DNA of 64,000 nt from Chrysemys picta bellii (lineage: Eukaryota; Chordata; Testudines; Emydidae), in the NCBI RefSeq assembly GCF_011386835.1, contig NC_088809.1, positions 20,551,567 through 20,615,566 of the forward strand. The letters are read 5' to 3'. This document shows, piece by piece, positions 58,199 through 64,000 of the stretch. The number at the start of each line of letters is the position of its first letter. Position 1 is the stretch's first letter. The notes under the pieces were generated by a model. The model saw only the letters and a list, made by a program, of their open reading frames with translations, was not told the DNA's origin and ran no database searches. Made by a program: the position numbers and the translations under genes.

Positions 58199-58929
58199 CA
58201 ATCACAAGGAGGTGGAGCTCTTGCAAGCTGAGAAAGATGGGTCCTTCAGCCAAGGGGGTTGAAGTCTCTGGGAACTGAATAAATACATGAAAAATGTGCT
58301 AAGGCAAAGATCTTTCACCTAGGAACACAAGGGAAACCAACACCTTGTATTTCTGTGGAAGGTCCTGACTGAGAGACAGTTAGCCATGGCTGGAAAGAAA
58401 AAGATTGGTAAGAAATCTACCTTGAACCAAGATGGTAGCTTGGAATGGTCCTTCAAGAGTGTGAATTTGTGACTAGGCTGTTCTGATCATTCCAGCCACT
58501 ACCCCAGTCCTGGTAGCCACATACTGTTCGCATGGGAAATAGGACCTTACAAGAAGAGCACCTTTGGCTCAACACAGCTTTGTCAGTAGCATCCTGGGCT
58601 TTTCTCATTTCCTTTTTGTTGTTGTGAGATTCCCTGGCAGACCGAACATCTGGCACCAACACACAGAACTGCTGCGTAGCTCAAAAATACCACCCGAGCG
58701 ATCGTTAAGGGCAGAAAAATGACGATGTAAAAATGACCCCCTCTTCCTCTGAATGCAAATGGCAAGCAGTTGAGTCATATCCACTTTGTTGATAAAAAGT
58801 AGGGCTTAGCTAGTTTTTATTGGTGCCATCCCTGCAGAACCAAGCCAGCTCTGGGAGAGCACAGTGGATTCTCTTCTGCCTTGTGAATCACCCACAGAAT
58901 AGTTAACCACGTGTAACCCCACTGATGTT
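58199..58929. other. No recognisable gene
   Basis: No feature is supported in this stretch. Confidence 0.4.
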
Positions 58930-59155
58930 TTGAAATGACTTTTCATTTAGAAATTGACTTTTCGCACGTAGGAAACAAAGCAAAAATGGTCCAAATTGAA
59001 AAGCAGCATTTTGAATGTATCCGAATATACTGCTTTGATTGAACCAAAATTATTATTATTCTTTGATTAATTTTGTAGTGAAACAATTTTGAAATTTTGG
59101 CTTTCCCGCCCAATTCGGGGTGATTTCCCCCCCCCCCCGAAATCTAAATTTTCTC
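58930..59155. repeat. A/T-rich short DNA element, worn
   Basis: ttttgaaatgacttttcatt and gaaacaattttgaaattttg are typical of the A/T-rich class at 54270. A C run lies near 59130-59139. Ends not resolved. Confidence 0.4.
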
Positions 59156-60734
59156 CACTTTCCAACAAACTCTAGTCTGGATACAGTCAGATATGCTTAT
59201 AGATTGAACCTGTGAGTATTTGCACTGTGCTACTTTTATGTTGGTGAGTCGGCTGGTTTCCTGGCAGCAGTAATCTGTCCGATGGGCAAACCTTAATCCA
59301 TTAACCATGACGAGCGAGCAAGGGAAGTATTCCAAATCTCTTGATTCTCAGAACAAGCATGTGTAGGACCTGCTACTGCATGAATTATTCAGGAGCAATG
59401 GTGGAAACAGAGTACCCATTACATTTACAAATGTTCCTCAAAGAGTTCAAGGCTGAACAGAAATAGATCAGACAGCGTTTAATGCAAAACTTAGCTGAGT
59501 CTCATTGTAGATGCAATTTACTATAGTAATTAACCCAGGATCTGAAATATAACTTTGAAAAGGAGATGGAACTTTTCCCCACAGATGTAAGAATCGGCTG
59601 CCTTATTACATGGCATAGGTGACTTGGAGCATGGAACCTTTGGCTAAAATTAGTCCTCGGTGTGGTGGATGATTAAAGAGGGATTGTTCCTTGAGGCTAG
59701 TTGGGACTGATGTTTTCTATTAAAAAATGCATTGGCAAGGTTTTGTGGAATAGAGAGAGCTGCTTTGGTTGTGCATAGCTTATTATGCAGATGTGCTTAA
59801 GCTATCAGATAAATGATAGATGATTTCCATAAACTGGATGGGTAGCATGACCCCAGGGTAGGGTTTTTTTTCCCCTTCTAAGAATCAGAGATACCTATTT
59901 ATCAAGTCCACCAAGTGAGATGCCCAGAGATCGTATGTCAGAAAGAGTTTTCTGTCTGGAGTGGGCATGACGGTGGAAATGAATAATGTTGACTCTCTTC
60001 AGACTCTCTCATTCCTATTAAATTTTCCCTACCCTTTCCCTGTTTTACTGCCGTTTCTTCTGATCATACTGCTCCTTGAAAACAATGCCCACTGGGAAGC
60101 CCGCCGGTGCCTGGTGAAAATGTGTAAATGCGCACTTCAGTTCATCCAATGACCTTAACTCTGCCCTGCTAACGCCACCTTGAAAACTGCCAGGAAGTAG
60201 GAGACAACCTCATCCATTCATCTCACAGTAGCTGCAAAAATGGGAGTATAGATGGGCAGACTCCAGCCTTCTTTTCAGCCGTACACAGTCTACAGAATTA
60301 GAGTGAGGAATGATTGCTCTCTGGATGCTTTTCCTTCAAGAACTGTCAATTTATTTCTATGTATGTACTGGCATTTCCACCACTGGGCAACACAGCTAGC
60401 ATATTGACACATGCAAACCTTCTAAATTGGCTATGAAACCAATGCTTCACATTTTCAAGTCTTCATGCACAAAGGGTATGATCACAGGTTCTTGGCATTT
60501 TGGAAACAGAGGTGGGAGGCAGACAGTGCTATGGGGCAGAGTTAAGGTTCTTTGTGTTATGTTAACTGCATTTGCTGGTTTTCAAATGTTTGGATTTTTT
60601 TGTAAAATGGGTCCTTAGCTTGGTATTTCCAAGCTTTCTAAAATTTGAGACTTCTGTTTTTAGAAAACGTTCTCGTTGATTTTGTTTTCATTGAAGTAAA
60701 TCATAAACTAATACAGGATACAAAAAACAATTAT
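59156..60734. other. No recognisable gene
   Basis: No feature is supported in this stretch. Confidence 0.4.
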
Positions 60735-61060
60735 TACTAATTATTTCCATTACGGCAACACCTTGAGACCCCATTTTGCTAGGAGCTGTATAAACATGTA
60801 GTAGGAGACAGACCTTGCTCTGAAGATCTTATTGCCTAAATAGACAAGACAAAGAGTGGAAGAAAGAATTAGTAGAGCTGGTTCTGATTCTGAAATTGGT
60901 GAGATTTTTCAATGAAAAAGGGAAAAAATTGAATTTTTTGGGGGGAAATATTGTCCATGTTTTACAACCAGCTTTAATAATGATCCTCATTTTACAGATG
61001 GGGAACTGAGACACAGAAGGATTGAGTGACTTCCTGTGTGACCTTGGGTTTGATAATGGG
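60735..61060 (-). mobile_element. MIR/CORE-type SINE, interrupted
   Basis: The tail part (gagaccccattttgctagga, 60765-60860) and the core (cattttacagatggggaact, 60988-61060) belong to one inverted copy. An A/T-rich element at about 60866-60975 separates them. A Penelope-like piece cuts it off at 61061. Confidence 0.6.
60866..60975. repeat. A/T-rich short DNA element inside a SINE
   Basis: Ends agagctggttctg and acaaccagcttt are inverted. It lies inside the SINE copy, so it is younger than the SINE. Confidence 0.5.
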
Positions 61061-61200
61061 GATAACGAGGAGTCCGGTGGCACCTTAAAGACTAACAGAT
61101 TTATTTGGGCATAAGCTTTTGTGGGTAAAAACCTCACTTCTTTACCACCGGACTCCTCGTTGTTTATGTGGATACAGACTAACACAGCTACCCCTTGATA
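61061..61200 (+). mobile_element. Penelope-like 3' end with unequal inverted piece
   Basis: The inverted 5' piece (aacgaggagtccggtgg from 61064, continuing to about 61144) is followed by the direct 3' end (ccaccggactcctcgtt, 61145-61161, then cagactaacacagctacccc). The arms share only 17 bp, unlike the 85 bp at 28026. Flanks ttgataatgggga and ttgacataatggaga may be an imperfect target duplication. Confidence 0.65.
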
Positions 61201-61244
61201 CTTGACATAATGGAGACAGTAATACTTCCTTTCCTCCCACCCTG

Positions 61245-61640
61245 TGTCTATCTTGTCTGGTCTGGAATTTTCCCTCAGAGCATGATTCTGACAGAAATGC
61301 AGTTTCCACAAAATTGACATTTTTTAATGGGAAAATTTTGATTTTCTTTTGAAAACTTTTCATTTCCCATTGGAAGAATTGAAATGAAATATTTCGTTTC
61401 AGGTCAGTTGGACCCAAAATGGACTAGTTTGATTTTTGAACTGCCCCAAAATATTCTGTTCCAAATCAGTTCAACAAAACATTAAACTGCATTAAGCTAT
61501 CACTGCATCACCTATGGGAGTTGTCGTTCCAGCCCCCATTCTTTCGGATGGGCCAGTCTGCCTGAAGGACTACATTTCCCATAAGGCAATGTGCTGGATA
61601 GAGCTGTGTGGTGCATCATGGGAGCATCTGCAGGATGGCA
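61245..61640. repeat. A/T-rich short DNA element and flank
   Basis: ggaaaattttgattttcttt, aaatgaaatatttcgtttca and similar mirror motifs belong to the A/T-rich class. The right part holds ggactacatttcccataagg and catcatgggag, a hairpin-like pair. Confidence 0.4.
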
Positions 61641-61654
61641 ATTCTGACTTTTGT

Positions 61655-61790
61655 TCAGCTCTGCCATTTAGATTGTAAGCTCTTTAGTGCAGCGCCTGTC
61701 TCTCTCTCTGTGTTTGTAGAGCCCCTAGCACAATGGGGCTCTGATTTCAGATGCTTCTCTGAAATCCTTCATTTGTATTATTACCGGGGA
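61655..61790 (+). mobile_element. CORE-type SINE 3' tail
   Basis: agattgtaagctctttagtg and cctagcacaatggggctctg are the plus-strand form of the SINE tail seen inverted at 50465 and 60765. Confidence 0.6.
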
Positions 61791-63120
61791 TTTAGAGTTA
61801 AAATAGTTTTTGCTTTGCCTGAGAATATTTTTTTCTCTAGCCCCATAATGCAAATAGTTCAGGATGCAATAAGAAGAGAGCAGGGGATTTGAGCAAATTA
61901 TGCTGGGTTCAGGCAGTAGGAGATAATAATCCCTTCCATGTACAAAGCCACCTTTCATCCTGACACATTACTTCTACAGACAGGGAATAACTTCACTCAA
62001 GGCTGCATTGACCGTGGCAGTGTCACTGGGCATTGTTACCTACTCCAGTGAAAAGTGCCATGGGATTTTTAATTACTGTAATCCTCTGTATGCGATATCA
62101 ACATGATATGGAGATGGCTGATGCTGAAGGATTATAACTTCAGGTGAGGAATAAGCAACAGGTGCAGATAAATTCAGAAGCCGTTAAGCTCCTTTCCTCT
62201 CTCAAATGCCAGTGTATTTAGAACCAATTCTGATCTGCTCTCTCACGCACTCGCCTCCATACTAAGTTTTACAGGGGCATCAGTTGCTTCAGAACCTCGC
62301 TCGCTAATGCTGAAGGACAAGGAAGGCGAGGCGCTCATGGATGATATCAATATATAATCATTTATTTTTAATCAGTATTAACAGTGGTGAGATTACAAAG
62401 TCAAATCCAGTCATATCACAAGACAGGGAGAACAAGAAATAATCAATGAAGGGTTAGCTGAGTTCTTTCCTTTTTTTTTTCTATCTAAGCCTATAGATAA
62501 TGTAATATAGATCACAAAGATAACGATCCGAGAGAGAGAGAGAGCTTCGAGAAACTTCTATTCAAAGAGCCTTGCTGGAGTGTTGACCTATTTGGAAGGC
62601 ATGGAGGAGGTTGCCAACCCTTCCATCTGTTTGGAAGGGAGAGCTTGTCTTTGTGTGTGCTTTTAAATTTGCTTTCATAAAAACGTAATATACAGGCTGT
62701 GTTTTCTTAACTCTGCAGGTGCGTGTCTGTGTTAGTGATGGAGCTTGTGCTTCTGATAGTTCCTAGACGTCCTTGTGGAGTCAGACACCCCGAGTTGGAG
62801 GCAAATTTGATTTGGAATCCAAAGGAAGATACATTTCTTGCCTCTGATGCTCCCTTGCGGCTGCAGACACAGTGACAAGGGAAGGACACTGCATTTATCT
62901 ATCTCAGGGGTTTGTGCTGATGTCCAGCCCTAGCTTCTGAACACCAATTTCCTACACGGTATCAAGGAATGAATGATATTCCTATGGTGCAACTGTCCTA
63001 CCAGTGATCGGTGCGTGCCACATATTTGCATTGCTAGCAGTTTCCCATTTCCTGGCCATAATTGACTTATTTTCTGTTCATCAAAAATGCAGGCTACATG
63101 GTCATATTTTTGGGACTCAT
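61791..63120. other. No recognisable gene
   Basis: An AG run lies at 62531-62544. No feature otherwise. Confidence 0.4.
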
Positions 63121-63975
63121 CAGGTATGTTTACACTGCAATGTAAAAGCATGATTTGAACTCTGGCTCAAGCCTGACCCCCCCACCCTTCTATCTAGACA
63201 CAAATGGCGCTAACCCAGGGCTTGGTCCCAGGACCCCATAGGGATGGAGGGTCCAAGCCCGAGTCAAGCCCTGTTGCTTTGCCATTGTGGATGCAGCCCC
63301 ACTGGACTTGTGTTCTGGGAGTTCCCCAAAAGTATCCCACAATCCCCTGGGATGACTTTCTTTGTCCTCTAGACATTCAAGCTTGGTGGACAATCAAGTT
63401 TTCCACACTGCACCACGGACAAGAGTGGCTAGATTTCAGGAGGGCGCTAGGAAGTCTGGGATATGAATGGTTGGACTCGTTCCCGCATAATGCAGTGTAA
63501 ACACTGGAGCCCCAGGCTGGGACCCAGAGTTTGACAATTCCTAATCTGGGGTCACAAATGAGTGTAGACCAGGGGTCGGCAACCTTTCAGAAGTGGAGAG
63601 CCGAGTCTTCATTTATTCACTCTAATTTAAGGTTTTGCGTGCCAGTAATACATTTTAACCTTTTTAGAAGGTCTCTTTCTATAAGTCTATAATATATAAC
63701 TAAACTATTGTTGTATGTAAAGTAAATAAGGGTTTTAAAATGTTTAAGAAGCTTCATTTAAAATTAAATTAAAATGCAGAGCCCTCCAGACCAGTGGCCA
63801 GGACCTGGGCAGTGTGAGTGCCACTGAAAATCAGCTCATGTGCCACCTTTGGCACACGTGCCAGAGGTTGCCTACTCCTGGTGTAGACGCTCAAGTCCTG
63901 GGTAAACAAACCCAGGGTCTGCTAACTTGAGTGCTACTAACCCTGGGCTTACACTGCAGTGCAGACAGCCCCACC
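63121..63975. mobile_element. tttacactgca-type DNA element, split by a hAT element
   Basis: Left end gtatgtttacactgcaatgt and right end gcttacactgcagtgcagac are inverted. Internal matches such as ctaacccagggcttggtccc fit a common turtle element. The hAT-type element at 63570-63880 lies inside it. Confidence 0.6.
63570..63880. mobile_element. hAT-type short DNA element, copy B (311 bp)
   Basis: Starts CAGGGGTCGGCAACC and ends GGTTGCCTACTCCTG. Perfect 8-bp target duplications gtgtagac lie at 63562-63569 and 63881-63888. Same family and orientation as 43329-43614; it keeps the short ggcacacgtgcc segment that copy A lacks. Confidence 0.92.
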
Positions 63976-64000
63976 GAGGGTAATTAACAACTCTTTGGTG

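Noticed and set aside
1..64000. CRISPR arrays, operons or other prokaryotic systems
   Set aside because: No regularly spaced direct repeats with unique spacers and no bacterial gene organisation. All mobile elements are of vertebrate type.

Overview
The window looks like nuclear DNA of a cryptodire turtle. The strongest marker is a tRNA-derived SINE of the tortoise Cry type (20102-20296), whose 3' tail resembles CR1. Several CR1 LINEs, Penelope-like retroelements and many short hAT-type DNA elements fit this. I found no intact host protein-coding gene, no stand-alone tRNA or rRNA gene, and nothing prokaryotic. The open frames that read as real protein belong to transposons and an endogenous retrovirus. 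The one host-gene signal is a broken CAMK2N (CaM kinase II inhibitor) first-exon-like sequence at 7396-7570. The window is probably intronic or intergenic.

Layout. 1-9.8 kb: two decayed hAT transposase genes on the minus strand (784-2640 and 4621-6561), a CR1 3' piece with an inverted tail, and a GC-rich block holding the CAMK2N-like remnant. 9.86-21.2 kb: a four-layer nest. A short DNA element (halves at 9858-9926 and about 21056-21206) was split by a near full-length minus-strand CR1. That CR1 was split again by a 6.8-kb endogenous retrovirus (10617-17407, TSD CTGT) inside ORF2 and by a Cry-type SINE inside ORF1. The provirus has LTRs that differ by one substitution and one 2-bp indel, a tRNA-Gln primer-binding site, a polypurine tract and a broken env. 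Where most of gag and pol should be, it carries about 3.2 kb of A/T-rich sequence that I cannot recognise.

21.2-64 kb: mostly old single-copy-looking DNA, interrupted by short elements. Many hAT-type elements can be delimited to the base by 8-bp target duplications (27791-27992, 29388-29720, 38934-39744, 43329-43614, 51836-52081, 52771-53555, 55971-56291, 63570-63880). Others are fold-back Penelope-like 3' ends (28013-28256, 61061-61200), CORE/MIR-type SINEs, CR1 tails, an LTR-like block at 31905-32938, and an unnamed repeat of about 115 bp present twice (38660, 58084).

The sequences do not form a cooperating system. They record successive insertions, and the nesting order gives their relative ages. 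Family names rest on recognition by eye; boundaries marked by target duplications were read directly from the sequence.
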